Below are positions 31,883-42,360 of a stretch of DNA of 64,000 bases, piece by piece; position 1 is the first letter of the stretch; every line of letters begins with the position of its first letter. The position numbers and the translations under genes were made by a program. Below the pieces are notes generated by a model that had not been told where the DNA came from, made no database searches, and saw only the letters and a program-made list of their open reading frames with translations. This DNA comes from Salipiger pentaromativorans (GTDB lineage: Bacteria > Pseudomonadota > Alphaproteobacteria > Rhodobacterales > Rhodobacteraceae), in contig NZ_JAMDHK010000011.1 in NCBI RefSeq assembly GCF_024721115.1, positions 1,055 through 65,054 of the forward strand, given 5' to 3'.

Positions 31883-34438
31883 ATGTCGCGTTACGACCCC
31901 GCCGCAATCGAGCCGAAATGGCAGAAGATCTGGGATGAGGCCCTGACCTTCAAGGCCACCCGCACCGCGGGCAAGCCGAAATACTACGTGCTGGAAATGT
32001 TCCCCTATCCCTCGGGGCGCATCCATATCGGCCATGTGCGCAACTACACCATGGGCGACGTGATCGCGCGGTATAAAAAGCAGAACGGCTTCAACGTGCT
32101 GCACCCGATGGGCTTCGACGCCTTCGGCATGCCCGCCGAGAACGCCGCCATGGCGAGCGGCGGCCACCCCAAGGACTGGACCTATTCCAACATCGACACG
32201 ATGGTCGCGCAGATGAAGCCGCTGGGCTTCGGGCTCGACTGGTCGCGGATGTTCGCCACCTGCGACCCGGACTATTACGGCCAGCAGCAGGCGCTTTTCC
32301 TCGACATGCTCCACGAGGGGCTGGTCTACCGCAAGAACGCCGTGGTGAATTGGGATCCGGTCGACATGACCGTGCTGGCCAACGAGCAGGTCGAGAACGG
32401 CCGCGGCTGGCGCTCGGGCGCGCTGGTCGAGCGCAAGGAACTCACCCAGTGGTTCTTCAAGATCTCGGATTTCTCGGGCGAGCTGCTCGATGCGCTCGAC
32501 GGGCTCGATGACTGGCCCGCCAAGGTCAAGCTCATGCAGGCCAACTGGATCGGCCGGTCGCGCGGGCTGCAATTCGCCTTCTCGACCGTCGAGGCGCCCG
32601 AGGGGTTCGACCGGATCGAGGTCTATACCACCCGCCCCGACACGCTGATGGGCGCGAGCTTTGTCGGCATCTCGCCCGACCATCCGCTGGCCAGACATCT
32701 GGAGCGCGAGAACCCCGAGGTCGCGGCCTTCGTCGCCGAATGCCGCAAGGGCGGCACCACGGAAGAGGCGATCGAGACCGCCGAGAAGCTGGGCTTCGAC
32801 ACCGGCATCACCGTGCGCCACCCGTTCGACACCTCGTGGGAGCTGCCGGTCTATATCGCCAATTTCATCCTGATGGATTACGGCACCGGCGCGATCTTCG
32901 GCTGCCCCGGCCACGATCAGCGCGACCATGATTTCTGCGTGAAATACGGGCTGCCCATCGTCGAGACCTTCCTGCCGCTGGATGGCGAGATCGACATTCA
33001 GGCCGCACCCTTCGTGCCCGCGAAATCCGAAAAGGTCCGCTATACGCGGCTCATCGCGGGCGAAGAGGTGCAGACCGGCGACGAGGCCGTCAACGCGGCG
33101 GTGGATGTCTGCGAGGCCAACGGCGTCGGCCAGGGCGTGACCAAATACCGCCTGCGCGACTGGGGCCTGTCGCGGCAGCGCTACTGGGGCTGCCCGATCC
33201 CGGTGGTGCATTGCGATAGCTGCGGCGTGGTGCCGGAGAAGAAAGAGAACCTGCCGATCCAGCTTCCCGACGACGTGAGCTTCGACGTGCCCGGCAACCC
33301 GCTCGACCGGCACCCGACCTGGCGCGACTGCGCCTGCCCGCAATGCGGCGCGCCCGCCAAGCGCGAGACCGACACGATGGACACTTTCGTGGACTCGAGC
33401 TGGTATTTCGCCCGCTTCACCGCGCCCGATGCCGACACGCCCACCGATCTGGCCGAGGCCGAGTACTGGATGAATGTCGACCAGTATATCGGCGGCATCG
33501 AACACGCGATCCTGCACCTGCTTTATTCGCGCTTCTTCGCGCGGGCGATGCACCTCACCGGCCACCTGCCGGAGAAATGCAAGGAGCCGTTCAATGCGCT
33601 CTTTACCCAGGGCATGGTGACCCACGCGATCTACCAGACCCGCAACGCCGAGGGCCGTCCGGTCTATCACTACCCCGAGGCGGTCACCCTGAAGGATGGC
33701 AAGGGCTATCTTGAGGACGGCACCGAGGTCGAGATCATCCCCTCGGCCAAGATGTCGAAATCCAAGAACAACGTGGTCGATCCGGTGGCGATCATCGGGC
33801 AATATGGTGCCGACACCGCGCGCTGGTTCGTGCTTTCCGACAGCCCGCCCGAGCGCGATGTGGAGTGGACCGCCGCCGGCGCCGAGGCCGCGCACAAGCA
33901 CCTCGCGCGGGTCTATCGCGCCTGCGCCGAGGTCGCCGGGGCCGATGTGCCTGCGACGCAAGAGGACGAGGCGCTGCTGCGCGAGATGCACAAGGCCATC
34001 CACGATGTGACCATGGGCGTGGAAAGCTTCGGCTTCAACGCCGCCATCGCCCGGCTTTACGCCTTCACCAACGCGCTGACCAAGTCGCGCGCGGGCTCTG
34101 CGGTCAAGCGGCAGGCGGCGCTCACGCTGGCGCAGCTCATGTCGCCGATGACCCCGCATCTGTCGGAAGAGATCTGGCAGCTTCTGGGCGGCGAGGGGCT
34201 GATTGCCGATGCGCCCTGGCCCAAGGCCGACGAGGCGATGCTGGTCGAGGATACGGTCACGCTGCCCATTCAGGTCAACGGCAAGCGGCGCGGCGAACTG
34301 ACCGTGCCCAAGGATATGCCGAAGGAAGAGGTTGAAAAGCTGGTGCTGACGCATGAAGCTGTGGAGCGGACCCTGAACGGGGCCGCGCCGAAAAAGCTGA
34401 TCGTCGTACCGGGCCGGATCGTCAATGTGGTTGTCTGA
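31883..34438 (+). CDS. leuS: leucyl-tRNA synthetase
   Basis: The 851-residue class I synthetase has HIGH (residues 48-51, in [13 protein letters not shown]), a CP1 editing domain ([18 protein letters not shown]), the zinc-type segment around CDSCG...CPQCG, and KMSKS near residue 623. It charges tRNA-Leu in the cytoplasm. The end overlaps lptE by 14 bp, and holA follows, the same order as in many proteobacteria. Length is normal. Confidence 0.98.
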   Translation: MSRYDPAAIEPKWQKIWDEALTFKATRTAGKPKYYVLEMFPYPSGRIHIGHVRNYTMGDVIARYKKQNGFNVLHPMGFDAFGMPAENAAMASGGHPKDWTYSNIDTMVAQMKPLGFGLDWSRMFATCDPDYYGQQQALFLDMLHEGLVYRKNAVVNWDPVDMTVLANEQVENGRGWRSGALVERKELTQWFFKISDFSGELLDALDGLDDWPAKVKLMQANWIGRSRGLQFAFSTVEAPEGFDRIEVYTTRPDTLMGASFVGISPDHPLARHLERENPEVAAFVAECRKGGTTEEAIETAEKLGFDTGITVRHPFDTSWELPVYIANFILMDYGTGAIFGCPGHDQRDHDFCVKYGLPIVETFLPLDGEIDIQAAPFVPAKSEKVRYTRLIAGEEVQTGDEAVNAAVDVCEANGVGQGVTKYRLRDWGLSRQRYWGCPIPVVHCDSCGVVPEKKENLPIQLPDDVSFDVPGNPLDRHPTWRDCACPQCGAPAKRETDTMDTFVDSSWYFARFTAPDADTPTDLAEAEYWMNVDQYIGGIEHAILHLLYSRFFARAMHLTGHLPEKCKEPFNALFTQGMVTHAIYQTRNAEGRPVYHYPEAVTLKDGKGYLEDGTEVEIIPSAKMSKSKNNVVDPVAIIGQYGADTARWFVLSDSPPERDVEWTAAGAEAAHKHLARVYRACAEVAGADVPATQEDEALLREMHKAIHDVTMGVESFGFNAAIARLYAFTNALTKSRAGSAVKRQAALTLAQLMSPMTPHLSEEIWQLLGGEGLIADAPWPKADEAMLVEDTVTLPIQVNGKRRGELTVPKDMPKEEVEKLVLTHEAVERTLNGAAPKKLIVVPGRIVNVVV

Positions 34439-34910
34439 TCGCAGAAATTTCCTTCTTGCCGCCGCAGCGCTCGCGGGCTGCGGCTTTACCCCGGCCTACG
34501 GGCCGCAGGGGGGCGGGTCTGCGCTGCTGGGCAGTATCGCGCTGGAAGAGCCCGCCAATCGCTACGGCTATGATTTCAACAGCCGGTTCGAGGAACGGCT
34601 GGGGCGCGCCTCGGGTCCCTATGCGCTGAAGATCCGGCTCGAGACGCAGTCGCAGGGGCTGGGCTCTCTCGCCGACGGGCAGACCACGCGCTACCGGCTT
34701 GTGGGGCGGGTGTTCTATACGTTGACCCCGGTGGGCAGCGAAGAGGCGCTGATCGCGGGCCGCACCAACGCCTTCACCAGTTATTCCGCCACCGGCTCCA
34801 CCGCCGCGACCCAGGCCGCCGAGCGCGACGCCAAGCGGCGGCTCATGGTGATTCTCGCCGATCAGGTCATCGACCGGCTGCTGCTCGACGCGGACACGCT
34901 GCCGAAATGA
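34425..34910 (+). CDS. lptE: LPS-assembly lipoprotein LptE
   Basis: The 161-residue precursor has a short signal and lipobox LAGCGFTP (lipidated Cys near residue 19). LYS-type FTPAYGP and a predicted alpha/beta fold fit LptE, the plug of the LptD outer-membrane channel that delivers LPS. Sequence conservation of LptE is low, so the assignment rests on the lipobox, the length and the leuS-lptE-holA gene order. It overlaps leuS by 14 bp and holA by 4 bp. Confidence 0.85.
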   Translation: MWLSDRRNFLLAAAALAGCGFTPAYGPQGGGSALLGSIALEEPANRYGYDFNSRFEERLGRASGPYALKIRLETQSQGLGSLADGQTTRYRLVGRVFYTLTPVGSEEALIAGRTNAFTSYSATGSTAATQAAERDAKRRLMVILADQVIDRLLLDADTLPK

Positions 34911-35935
34911 AGCTGACGGGCCGCGACGCACAGGCCTTTTTCCGCAAGCCGGATCCGACGCGTGCGGGCGTGCTGCTTTACGGCGAGGACGCGATGCGCG
35001 TGGCGCACCGGCGGCAGGAGGTCATCTCCGCGCTGGTCGGCCCCGAGGGCGAGGCCGAGATGCGGCTGACGCGCATCTCCGGCGCCGAGCTGCGCCGCGA
35101 TCCGGCGATGCTGCTCGACGCGATCAAGGCGCAAGGGTTCTTTCCCGGGCCCCGCGTGGCATTCGTCGAGGACGCGAGCGACGGGCTGACCGACATCGTA
35201 TCGACGGCGCTGGGCGATTGGCGCGAGGGCGATGCCCAGGTGATCGTGACCGCCGGTCAACTGGCGGCGAAATCGAAGCTGCGCAAGCTGTTCGAGGGGC
35301 ATCCCAATGCGCTGGCCATCGGCATCTATTCCGATCCGCCGGGCCGCGACGAGATCGAGGCGGCGTTGAGGAAAGCGGGGCTCGAACAGGTCGACCGGGC
35401 TGCCTGGGACGCGCTCGAAGCGCTGGCCCGGGCGCTGGAGCCCGGCGATTTCCGGCAGGTTCTGGAGAAGGTGGCGCTCTACAAGCTCGACGATCCGGCG
35501 CCGCTGACGCCCGAAGAGGTGGCCGCCTGCGCGCCGGCCTCCATCGAGGCGGAGCTGGACGATATTCTGAACGTGGTGGCCGAGGGCCGCAGCGCCGAGA
35601 TTGGGCCGCTGGTGCAGCGGCTGGAAGGGCAGGGGGTGGCGCCGGTCACGCTGCTGATCATGGCGATGCGCCATTTCCGGGTGCTTTATGCGCTGGCTTC
35701 GGCGCCGGGCGGGCCGCAGGCGGGGCTGCAACGGTTGCGCCCGCCGCTTTTCGGTCCGCGCCGCGACCGCATGCTGCGGCAGGCGCAGGGCTGGTCCGCC
35801 GACCGGCTGGAGGCGGCGCTGGGCATGTTGATGGACACCGATCTCTCGATCCGCTCGGCGGGGCAGCGGGCACCGGCCATGGCACTGGTCGAACGCGGCT
35901 TCGTCCGGCTCGCCTGGCTCTGTGGACGGCGCTAG
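34907..35935 (+). CDS. holA: DNA polymerase III subunit delta
   Basis: The 342-residue protein has the delta-subunit layout: an AAA-like N-terminus without a true Walker A (GVLLYGEDAMRVAHRRQEVI), a middle part with GFFPGPRVAFVEDA, and a helical collar domain (LLIMAMRHFRVLYALAS). It opens the beta clamp within the clamp loader. Its start overlaps lptE by ATGA. It is the last gene of the leuS operon. Confidence 0.92.
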   Translation: MKLTGRDAQAFFRKPDPTRAGVLLYGEDAMRVAHRRQEVISALVGPEGEAEMRLTRISGAELRRDPAMLLDAIKAQGFFPGPRVAFVEDASDGLTDIVSTALGDWREGDAQVIVTAGQLAAKSKLRKLFEGHPNALAIGIYSDPPGRDEIEAALRKAGLEQVDRAAWDALEALARALEPGDFRQVLEKVALYKLDDPAPLTPEEVAACAPASIEAELDDILNVVAEGRSAEIGPLVQRLEGQGVAPVTLLIMAMRHFRVLYALASAPGGPQAGLQRLRPPLFGPRRDRMLRQAQGWSADRLEAALGMLMDTDLSIRSAGQRAPAMALVERGFVRLAWLCGRR

Positions 35936-36012
35936 CGGGTCTTTGGGGGGCGAAGAGTGCGGCAGAGCCTGACGAGGGGCCTTGCCATCGCTTGAAACGC
36001 TGACGCCCTCGG

Positions 36013-37203
36013 TCATTCCACCGGCGTGCCGAAAACCGCGATCGCCATCCCCAGCGCCGCCAGCGCGGCGAATCCTGCCGCCAGGGCCCGGCGCTCCTCT
36101 GCCCAGGCGCCCCGGCAGGCGATGGACGATTGCACGGCGTAATAGGCGGCAAAGGCGCGCGAGGCGTGGCTGATGATCTCGAACACGTTGAATCCCCAGG
36201 TCAGCGCCAGCCCGACCCCCACCAGCAGCGCATAGGACAGCCGCACCGGGATCCTGCCGCTGGTCAGCTCTTCGATGAGCCCGCCGGAACCGCCGGTATC
36301 GGCCACCGCCGCGCTGAACTGCGCCGCGAGCGCCGCGGCGGTCAGCATCAGCGGCAGCACCGGCGCGACCAGCGCCATCAGCCCGATGATCGAGGTTTCG
36401 CTCAACGCCTCGGTGCCGGGCACGAAGACATAGGCGATGAGCAGCACATAGACCATGTAGATCGCCGTCGAGAGCCCCTGCGCCAGCCGCATCGACCGGA
36501 TGCGGGTGCGGGCGTCGTATTCCTCGCCCAGATAGCGCGAGGTTTCGAACCCCTGCACCGTGACGATGAGACCGAAGGCCAGCGCCAGCCCGTCCCAGCC
36601 GGTCTGTGTCGCCGGGTTGTTCAGCAGCGCGCCGGCCGCGGCCTTTTCGGCAAAGAACCACGCCAGCCCGGCCAGAAGCCCCGCGATGATCGCCAGCTTC
36701 ACCCCCACCGTGACCTGTTCCAGCCGCTCCAGCGCGGTAAAGCCCCGCGACCAGCCGATGACGAGGATGACCAGCAGCATGGCGCTGGTGAGCAGCCGCG
36801 CATGAAAGCTGTCGTTCCAGGGCGTCAGCCGCATCCCGAAGGCGCCGAAAAGGTTGAGGTAATAGGCCACAGAGATGAAATAGGCGAAGGCCAGCGTCCA
36901 GGAGGCGAGGGTTTCCAGCCATGCCTCGCCCGCGCTGCGGGGGGCCGTGCCCGCGCGTCTTGCGATGTTGAACCGGATGGCCGCGCCGAAGGCATAGGCC
37001 ACCAGACAGAGCGCCGCCATGACCAGCGGTGCGAGGGCGCCATAGGAGGCATCGAGGATCGGCCCCAGAACCAGGAACCCACTGCCGATGATCGAGGCGA
37101 GCGGGGTCAGCGACGCACGCCAGAGCCGCGCCCGTGCGAGGCGTGGCCAGAGCAGCAGCGCCCCGGCAGCGAGAGACGTGGCAAGGATCAGGGCGGCCAG
37201 CAT
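36013..37203 (-). CDS. APC-superfamily permease-like membrane protein
   Basis: The 396-residue protein has about eleven hydrophobic helices; IIGSGFLVLGPIL near residue 40 resembles the unwound helix 1 of APC/LeuT-fold transporters. GFETSRYLGEEYDARTRIRS resembles helix 6 of the same fold. The substrate is unknown. It stands alone between holA and ybgC on the opposite strand. The start MLAALILATSLAAGALLLWP is directly hydrophobic, so an upstream start cannot be excluded. Confidence 0.75.
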   Translation of the reverse strand: MLAALILATSLAAGALLLWPRLARARLWRASLTPLASIIGSGFLVLGPILDASYGALAPLVMAALCLVAYAFGAAIRFNIARRAGTAPRSAGEAWLETLASWTLAFAYFISVAYYLNLFGAFGMRLTPWNDSFHARLLTSAMLLVILVIGWSRGFTALERLEQVTVGVKLAIIAGLLAGLAWFFAEKAAAGALLNNPATQTGWDGLALAFGLIVTVQGFETSRYLGEEYDARTRIRSMRLAQGLSTAIYMVYVLLIAYVFVPGTEALSETSIIGLMALVAPVLPLMLTAAALAAQFSAAVADTGGSGGLIEELTSGRIPVRLSYALLVGVGLALTWGFNVFEIISHASRAFAAYYAVQSSIACRGAWAEERRALAAGFAALAALGMAIAVFGTPVE

Positions 37204-37313
37204 GGCGCGGACGCTAAGCGCTTTTCCGGGTTGGGGAAAGGGGGCTGGCGCTCTGCTTGCACCCGCCGCCCGTGCCGCCTAGGGTCGCGGCGCGGAGAGA
37301 CGGAGCGCGCAAG

Positions 37314-37703
37314 ATGCTGCATGAGTTTCAGGTCCGGGTCTATTACGAAGACACCGACATGGCGGGGATCGTCTATCACGCCAATTACCTCAAATATATC
37401 GAACGGGCCCGCTCGGATTGGGTGCGCGGGCTTGGCATCGACCAGAACGCGCTGCGCGAGGACGACGGGGTGGTCTTTGTCCTGCGTCGGGTCGAGGCGG
37501 ATTTCCGCGCCTCGGCGCATTTCGACGACGAACTGACGGTACAGACCCGGGTGCAGTCGGTCAGCGGCGTGCGCCTGATGCTGCACCAGGAGGTGCTGCG
37601 AGACGGAGAGACGCTCTTTTCCGCCGAGGTCACGCTGGTCGCGATGCATCTCGACGGCCATCCGACCCGCCTGCCCGAGCAGCTTCGCCGTCGCGTGCAC
37701 TAA
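37314..37703 (+). CDS. ybgC: tol-pal system-associated acyl-CoA thioesterase
   Basis: The 129-residue hotdog-fold protein has the 4-hydroxybenzoyl-CoA thioesterase-type motif YYEDTDMAGIVYHANYLKYIE with the catalytic Asp. It is the first gene of the Tol-Pal run, as in many Gram-negative bacteria. ATG 37314 (MLHEFQVRVYYEDT) fits the family; the upstream frame is not conserved. A hairpin between it and tolQ may reduce read-through. Confidence 0.93.
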   Translation: MLHEFQVRVYYEDTDMAGIVYHANYLKYIERARSDWVRGLGIDQNALREDDGVVFVLRRVEADFRASAHFDDELTVQTRVQSVSGVRLMLHQEVLRDGETLFSAEVTLVAMHLDGHPTRLPEQLRRRVH

Positions 37704-37793
37704 GCGCCCGCCCCCGCCGGGCGGGGTGCGCGGCGCGGAAAGCGGCATTGCGCCGGCGGAAGCCCGCCCATGCCGTTCCGGTGGGGCGCTATG

Positions 37794-37814
37794 ACGCCAA
37801 TGTGTTGGCGTTTC
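37794..37814 (+). terminator. hairpin ACGCCAA/TTGGCGT with TTTCCC, between ybgC and tolQ
   Basis: The perfect 7-bp stem with TGTG loop is followed by TTT. It lies 90 bp past ybgC and 74 bp before tolQ and may act as a weak terminator or attenuator within the operon. Confidence 0.45.
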
Positions 37815-37884
37815 CCCTGCAAATCAGGTACACAGAGCCGTAATGAGAGCTCCGACAACAGGGGCCCAGAGGAAGAGCAGGCTT

Positions 37885-38580
37885 ATGGATCCACAAACCC
37901 TCGCGCTCGCGCAGGAGATAGATTTCTCCATGTGGGGGCTGTTCGCACGCGCCACGCTCACCGTGAAGGTGGTGATGGTGCTGCTCATCTTGGCCTCGGT
38001 CTGGGGCTGGGCGATCATTCTCGAAAAACTGGTCAGCTACCGCAAGGCGCGCCGCGAGGCGGCCAAGTTCGACCGGGCCTTCTGGTCGGGCGATCCGCTG
38101 GACGAGCTGTTCGACCAGATCGGCACCGAGCCGAAGGGGCGGGCCGAGCGCGTCTTTGCCGCCGGCATGACCGAATGGCGCCGCTCGCACCGCGACGACG
38201 GCGGGCTGATCGCCGGCGCCCATGCCCGGATCGACCGGTCGATGGACGTGTCGATCCAGAAGGAAAGCGAAGAGCTCCAGCGCGGGCTGCCGGTGCTGGC
38301 CACCGTCGGCTCGACCGCGCCTTTCGTCGGGCTCTTCGGCACGGTCTGGGGCATCATGCACGCCTTCATCGAGATCGCCCAGCAGCAGGATACCTCGCTG
38401 GTCGTGGTGGCGCCGGGCATCGCCGAGGCGCTGTTCGCCACGGCGCTGGGACTGATGGCGGCCATTCCGGCGGTGATCTTCTACAACAAGCTGTCGGCGG
38501 ATGCCGATCGGGTCATCGCGGGCTACGAGGCCTTTGCCGACGAATTCTCGACCATTCTCTCGCGCCAGTTGGATTCCTGA
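37885..38580 (+). CDS. tolQ: Tol-Pal system proton channel protein TolQ
   Basis: The 231-residue protein has three membrane helices (about 21-43, 140-162 and 174-196) and the MotA/ExbB signature VGLFGTVWGIMHAF. With TolR it forms the proton channel that energises TolA for outer-membrane constriction at division. ATG 37885 (MDPQTLALAQEIDFSMWGL) is preferred; an in-frame ATG at 37843 would add 14 residues. TolR follows 3 bp later. Confidence 0.95.
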   Translation: MDPQTLALAQEIDFSMWGLFARATLTVKVVMVLLILASVWGWAIILEKLVSYRKARREAAKFDRAFWSGDPLDELFDQIGTEPKGRAERVFAAGMTEWRRSHRDDGGLIAGAHARIDRSMDVSIQKESEELQRGLPVLATVGSTAPFVGLFGTVWGIMHAFIEIAQQQDTSLVVVAPGIAEALFATALGLMAAIPAVIFYNKLSADADRVIAGYEAFADEFSTILSRQLDS

Positions 38581-38583
38581 GCC

Positions 38584-39066
38584 ATGGGCGCTGGGGTCGT
38601 GAAATCGGGCGGAGGCGGCGGTGGCCGCAGACGCCGCCGGGGCGGGGCGCGCAGCCAGCCCATGGCCGAGATCAACGTCACGCCGATGGTGGATGTGATG
38701 CTGGTGCTGCTCATCATCTTCATGGTGGCGGCGCCGCTTCTGACCGTGGGGGTGCCCGTGGAACTGCCCAAGACGGCGGCCAGCGCGCTGCCCTCCGAGG
38801 CCGAGGAGCCGCTGACGGTGACGATCACCGCCGAGGGGGTGGTGATGATCCAGACCACCGAGGTGCCGATGGGCGATCTGGTCAACCGGCTGCGTGCCAT
38901 CGCGGTGGAACGCGCCGACGACCGGATCTTTCTGCGGGCCGATGGCGCGGTGCCCTATCAGACGGTGGCTCAGGTGATGGGGGCGCTCAACCGTGGCGGC
39001 TTCTCGTCGATTGGGCTTGTGACGGACACCGGTGGCCCGGCGCTGGAAGGCGCGGACGGCGGCTGA
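38584..39066 (+). CDS. tolR: Tol-Pal system protein TolR (ExbD family)
   Basis: The 160-residue protein has a short Gly/Arg-rich cytoplasmic start and then EINVTPMVDVMLVLLIIFMV, the ExbD/TolR membrane helix with the conserved Asp that carries protons. A periplasmic domain (residues 60-150) follows. It pairs with TolQ; tolA follows after 10 bp. Confidence 0.95.
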   Translation: MGAGVVKSGGGGGGRRRRRGGARSQPMAEINVTPMVDVMLVLLIIFMVAAPLLTVGVPVELPKTAASALPSEAEEPLTVTITAEGVVMIQTTEVPMGDLVNRLRAIAVERADDRIFLRADGAVPYQTVAQVMGALNRGGFSSIGLVTDTGGPALEGADGG

Positions 39067-39076
39067 GGGGGCCTTT

Positions 39077-40228
39077 GTGCGGAAAAGCCTCTACATATCC
39101 GCCGGGGCGCATGCCCTGGTCATTCTGTGGTTGCTGGTCGGAAACGTGTTCCGTCCGGATCCGCCGGAATTCGAGGTGGCCGAGGTCTCGGTGATCTCCG
39201 AGGCGGAATTCGCGGCGCTGACCCGCGAAAGCCAGGCACCCGAACTGCCTCAGGAGGTGGAGGCCCCGTCGGCGCCCGAACCCGAACCTGCGCCCGAGCC
39301 GGTCCCGCAACCCGCGCCCGAGCCCGCGCCAGAACCGCAGCCCGAGCCCGAACCCGTGCCGGTCCCCGAGCCGCCTGCGCCGGAACCCGAGCCCGCGCCG
39401 CAGCCGGTGCCGCCGGCGCCCGAGCCGGCCCCCGAACCCGAGCCGGTTCCGGAACCGTTGCCACCGGCCGCCGAGCCGGTGCCACAGGTGCTTGCGCCTG
39501 AAACCGCCCTGCGTCCGGTGCCGCGCCCGGCCCCGCGCGTCACCCCCGAGCCGGTGGCGCCGCCGGAGCCCGAAGCGACCGAGGCGGACGAGGTCCAGCA
39601 GGCCGCGACGCCCGATGCCGAAAGCCCCGAGCTGGCGGAGCAGGAGCAGGAGGCCACGGCGCCCGAAGAGACCGCGACGGAAATCGTGACCGAAGCAGAG
39701 ACGCCGGCAGGGGCACCTGCGGCTTCGGTGCGTCCGCGCCCGCGTCCGCGCGATCTGGTGACCGCTGCCGCCCCGGCGACACCGGCGGCGGAGCCCGCGC
39801 CCGCGGCCCCAGCGCCCGCCGAACAACCCGCCGATGCCGTTGCCGACGCGATTGCCGAGGCGCTGGCGGGCGGTGGCGCGGCGGCGTCCGAGACCGCCCC
39901 GACCGGCCGTCCGCTGACCCGTGGCGAACAGGAGGCGCTGCGGCTCGCGGTGCAGCGCTGTTGGCTGGTCGATGTCGGCAGCGAGGCCGCCAATGTGACC
40001 GTAACCATTGCCATGGACATGGAGCCCACGGGCCGCGTGGTGTCGTCGAGCCTCAGGCTGGTCGGCTCCGAAGGCGGCAGTGGCGCCGCGGCGGAAACCG
40101 CCTTTCAGGCGGCGCGCCGGGCGATCCTGCGCTGTCAGGGCGACGGGTATGAGTTGCCGGAAGAGAAATACCAGCAATGGAAGCGCATCGAGATGACCTT
40201 CAACCCCGAACAGATGAGGCTGCGATGA
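39077..40228 (+). CDS. tolA: cell-envelope integrity protein TolA-like
   Basis: The 383-residue protein has an N-terminal membrane helix ([22 protein letters not shown]) and a long Pro/Glu/Ala-rich region (about 50-270) that spans the periplasm. A C-terminal TonB/TolA-type domain follows ([13 protein letters not shown]...[15 protein letters not shown]). GTG 39077 is chosen because GAGGGG lies 7 bases upstream and the membrane helix follows at once. The PEP-type repeats make the DNA low complexity and produce long mirror frames on the other strand. Confidence 0.9.
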   Translation: MRKSLYISAGAHALVILWLLVGNVFRPDPPEFEVAEVSVISEAEFAALTRESQAPELPQEVEAPSAPEPEPAPEPVPQPAPEPAPEPQPEPEPVPVPEPPAPEPEPAPQPVPPAPEPAPEPEPVPEPLPPAAEPVPQVLAPETALRPVPRPAPRVTPEPVAPPEPEATEADEVQQAATPDAESPELAEQEQEATAPEETATEIVTEAETPAGAPAASVRPRPRPRDLVTAAAPATPAAEPAPAAPAPAEQPADAVADAIAEALAGGGAAASETAPTGRPLTRGEQEALRLAVQRCWLVDVGSEAANVTVTIAMDMEPTGRVVSSSLRLVGSEGGSGAAAETAFQAARRAILRCQGDGYELPEEKYQQWKRIEMTFNPEQMRLR

Positions 40229-40353
40229 GCCGGACAATGGCAAGGAACCGCGCATTTTCCCCCCTGCGGCCCTTTGTCGGCCGAGGCAGCGGGCGCTATC
40301 CTTCCCTCCAGATCGGGGCGCGCGCAGGCCGGCCCCGCAAGGAGAGCTTTGGG

Positions 40354-41676
40354 ATGAAACATGTCTTGGTCCTCTGTCTGGGGCTGCTCGCGCTGCTTGC
40401 GCTGCCCGTCCCGGCGCAGGCACAGAACGGTCCGTTGCGGATCGAGATCACCGAGGGCACGGTCGAGCCGATGGCCTATGCGGTGCCCGATTTCGTGTCC
40501 GAGACGCCCGGGGCCGCGCAATACGCCCAGGACATCGCACGGGTCGTGGCCGACGATCTGACCGGCACGGGTCTGTTCCGCGAGATCCCGCGCGAGGCGC
40601 ATATCAGCCGGATCACCTCGTTCCAGAGCCCGGTGCAATTTGCCGACTGGAAAGCGATCAACGCATTGGTGCTGCTGACCGGCGCGGTTTCGGAAGAGGG
40701 CGGGCGGGTGACCGTCAAGTTCCGCATCTGGGACGTGTTCGCGGGCACCGAGCTGGGGCAGGGGATGCAGTTCGCCGCCACCGCCGACGGCTGGCGCCGG
40801 CTTGCCCACAAGGTGGCCGACCAGGTCTATTCCCGGATCACCGGCGAGACCGGCTATTTCGACAGCCGGGTGGTCTTTGTCTCGGAAAGCGGTCCCAAGG
40901 ATCAGCGCGCCAAGCGGCTGGCGATCATGGATTACGATGGCGCGAATGTGCAATATCTGACGGATTCCCGCTCGATCGTGCTGGCGCCGCGGTTCTCGCC
41001 GAATGGCGACCGGGTGCTCTATACCAGCTACGAGACCGGAGAGCCGCGCGTTCATGTGCTGAACGTGGGATCGGTCCAGAGCCATATCCTGCAATCGGGC
41101 AGCGGTGTCATGAGCTTTGCACCGCGGTTCTCGCCGGATGGCAGCCGGGTGGTCTATTCGGTGACCTCGGGATCCAACACCGATATTTTCGCGATGGACA
41201 TCGCTTCGGGCGCGACGATGCAGCTCACCTCGGCCCCGTCGATCGAAACCGCCCCCAGCTTTTCGCCCGATGGCAGCCGGATCGTGTTCGAAAGCGACCG
41301 CTCTGGCACGCAGCAGCTTTATGTGATGCCGGCGAATGGCGGCGAGGCGACGCGCATCAGCTTCGGTCAGGGGCGCTACGGGACGCCGGTCTGGTCGCCG
41401 CGCGGCGATCTGATCGCCTTTACCAAGCAGAATCAGGGCCGGTTCCATATCGGCGTGATGCGCATCGATGGCAGCGAAGAGCGCCTGCTGACCGCCTCGC
41501 GCCTGGACGAAGGCCCGAGCTGGGCCCCCAATGGCCGGGTGATCATGTTCGCGCGGGAAACTCAGGGCGCGCAGGGCACGTCCTCGCTTTACACGGTCGA
41601 TGTCGCGGGGCGCAAACTGACCCGGGTCCGGACGCCCGACGGGGCCTCGGATCCGAGCTGGGGTCCGCTGCAATGA
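40354..41676 (+). CDS. tolB: Tol-Pal system beta-propeller protein TolB
   Basis: The 440-residue precursor has a signal peptide ([23 protein letters not shown]), an N-terminal TolB domain, and a six-bladed propeller with repeated FSPDGSR-type motifs ([50 protein letters not shown]). It is periplasmic and binds Pal. AAGGAGAG precedes ATG 40354. It is separated from tolA by 125 bp and from pal by a pair of strong hairpins. Confidence 0.96.
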   Translation: MKHVLVLCLGLLALLALPVPAQAQNGPLRIEITEGTVEPMAYAVPDFVSETPGAAQYAQDIARVVADDLTGTGLFREIPREAHISRITSFQSPVQFADWKAINALVLLTGAVSEEGGRVTVKFRIWDVFAGTELGQGMQFAATADGWRRLAHKVADQVYSRITGETGYFDSRVVFVSESGPKDQRAKRLAIMDYDGANVQYLTDSRSIVLAPRFSPNGDRVLYTSYETGEPRVHVLNVGSVQSHILQSGSGVMSFAPRFSPDGSRVVYSVTSGSNTDIFAMDIASGATMQLTSAPSIETAPSFSPDGSRIVFESDRSGTQQLYVMPANGGEATRISFGQGRYGTPVWSPRGDLIAFTKQNQGRFHIGVMRIDGSEERLLTASRLDEGPSWAPNGRVIMFARETQGAQGTSSLYTVDVAGRKLTRVRTPDGASDPSWGPLQ

Positions 41677-41685
41677 CAGCGCCTT

Positions 41686-41719
41686 CCGCGCAAAATCTTC
41701 CTGCGAAGATTTTGCGCGG
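41686..41719 (+). terminator. 15-bp perfect stem after tolB
   Basis: CCGCGCAAAATCTTC pairs perfectly with GAAGATTTTGCGCGG around the loop CTGC, 10 bp after the tolB stop. The A-run and T-run lie inside the stem and no T-run follows, so the hairpin could protect the mRNA 3' end or attenuate transcription before pal. Confidence 0.6.
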
Positions 41720-41735
41720 CACGACCCGCGTGTGG

Positions 41736-41761
41736 CGAGATTTTTCGGACGAAAAATCTCG
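41736..41761 (+). terminator. second hairpin before pal (CGAGATTTTT/AAAAATCTCG)
   Basis: A 10-bp perfect stem with loop CGGACG (two further C-G pairs are possible) lies 17 bp after the previous hairpin and 72 bp before the pal start. Tandem strong stems suggest differential expression of pal versus tolB. Confidence 0.6.
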
Positions 41762-41833
41762 GTCATGCCGGCCTCATTTCCAACACCCGCAGCCTGTGTT
41801 AGCCTGCGGGCAATACTCGAGCAGGATATCTCC

Positions 41834-42355
41834 ATGACACATCTTTCCAAGGCTCTGATGATGGCCGCGGTCCTGGGCCTTGCGGCCTGCACCAACGGCA
41901 ACCGTTTCGACAACGAGGCCGGCGCGGGCTATGGCGCCGATGCCGGTGCCGGCAGCGGTATCGTGCCCGGCAGCGCCAGCGATCCCGCATCGCCCGCCTA
42001 TTTCAGCCAGACCATCGGCGACCGGGTGTTCTTTGCGGTCGACCAATCGACGCTGAGCCCCGAGGCGCGCGCCACGCTGGACGGCCAGGCAGGCTGGCTG
42101 CTCTCCAACAGCGATTATCTCGCCGTGATCGAAGGGCACGCGGACGAGCAGGGCACGCGCGAATACAACATCGCGCTGGGCGCCCGCCGCGCCAACGCGA
42201 CGATGGAATATCTGATCTCGAAGGGCGTGCCCGCCAGCCGGCTGAAATTCATCAGCTACGGCAAGGAGCGTCCGGTCGAGATCTGCTCTGAAGAGGCGTG
42301 CTATTCCAAGAACCGCCGCGCCGTCACCGTGATCTCGATGGGTCTCGGGAGCTGA
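41834..42355 (+). CDS. pal: peptidoglycan-associated lipoprotein Pal
   Basis: The 173-residue precursor has the lipobox LAAC (Cys near residue 19) and a flexible Gly/Ala-rich linker. The OmpA-like peptidoglycan-binding domain follows (FFAVDQSTLSPEARATLDGQ, VIEGHADEQGTREYNIALGARRA). It anchors the outer membrane to the wall and is recycled by TolB/TolA. ATG 41834 with GCAGGA upstream gives the proper signal; the frame is open further left. Confidence 0.96.
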   Translation: MTHLSKALMMAAVLGLAACTNGNRFDNEAGAGYGADAGAGSGIVPGSASDPASPAYFSQTIGDRVFFAVDQSTLSPEARATLDGQAGWLLSNSDYLAVIEGHADEQGTREYNIALGARRANATMEYLISKGVPASRLKFISYGKERPVEICSEEACYSKNRRAVTVISMGLGS

Positions 42356-42360
42356 GCGGG

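Noticed and set aside
31682-34354. 890-codon open frame opposite leuS
   Set aside because: It is antisense to a fully conserved leuS and shows no family motif.
39120-40029. Long minus-strand frames rich in Gly/Ala/Arg opposite tolA
   Set aside because: They mirror the Pro/Glu/Ala repeats of TolA and have no independent support.
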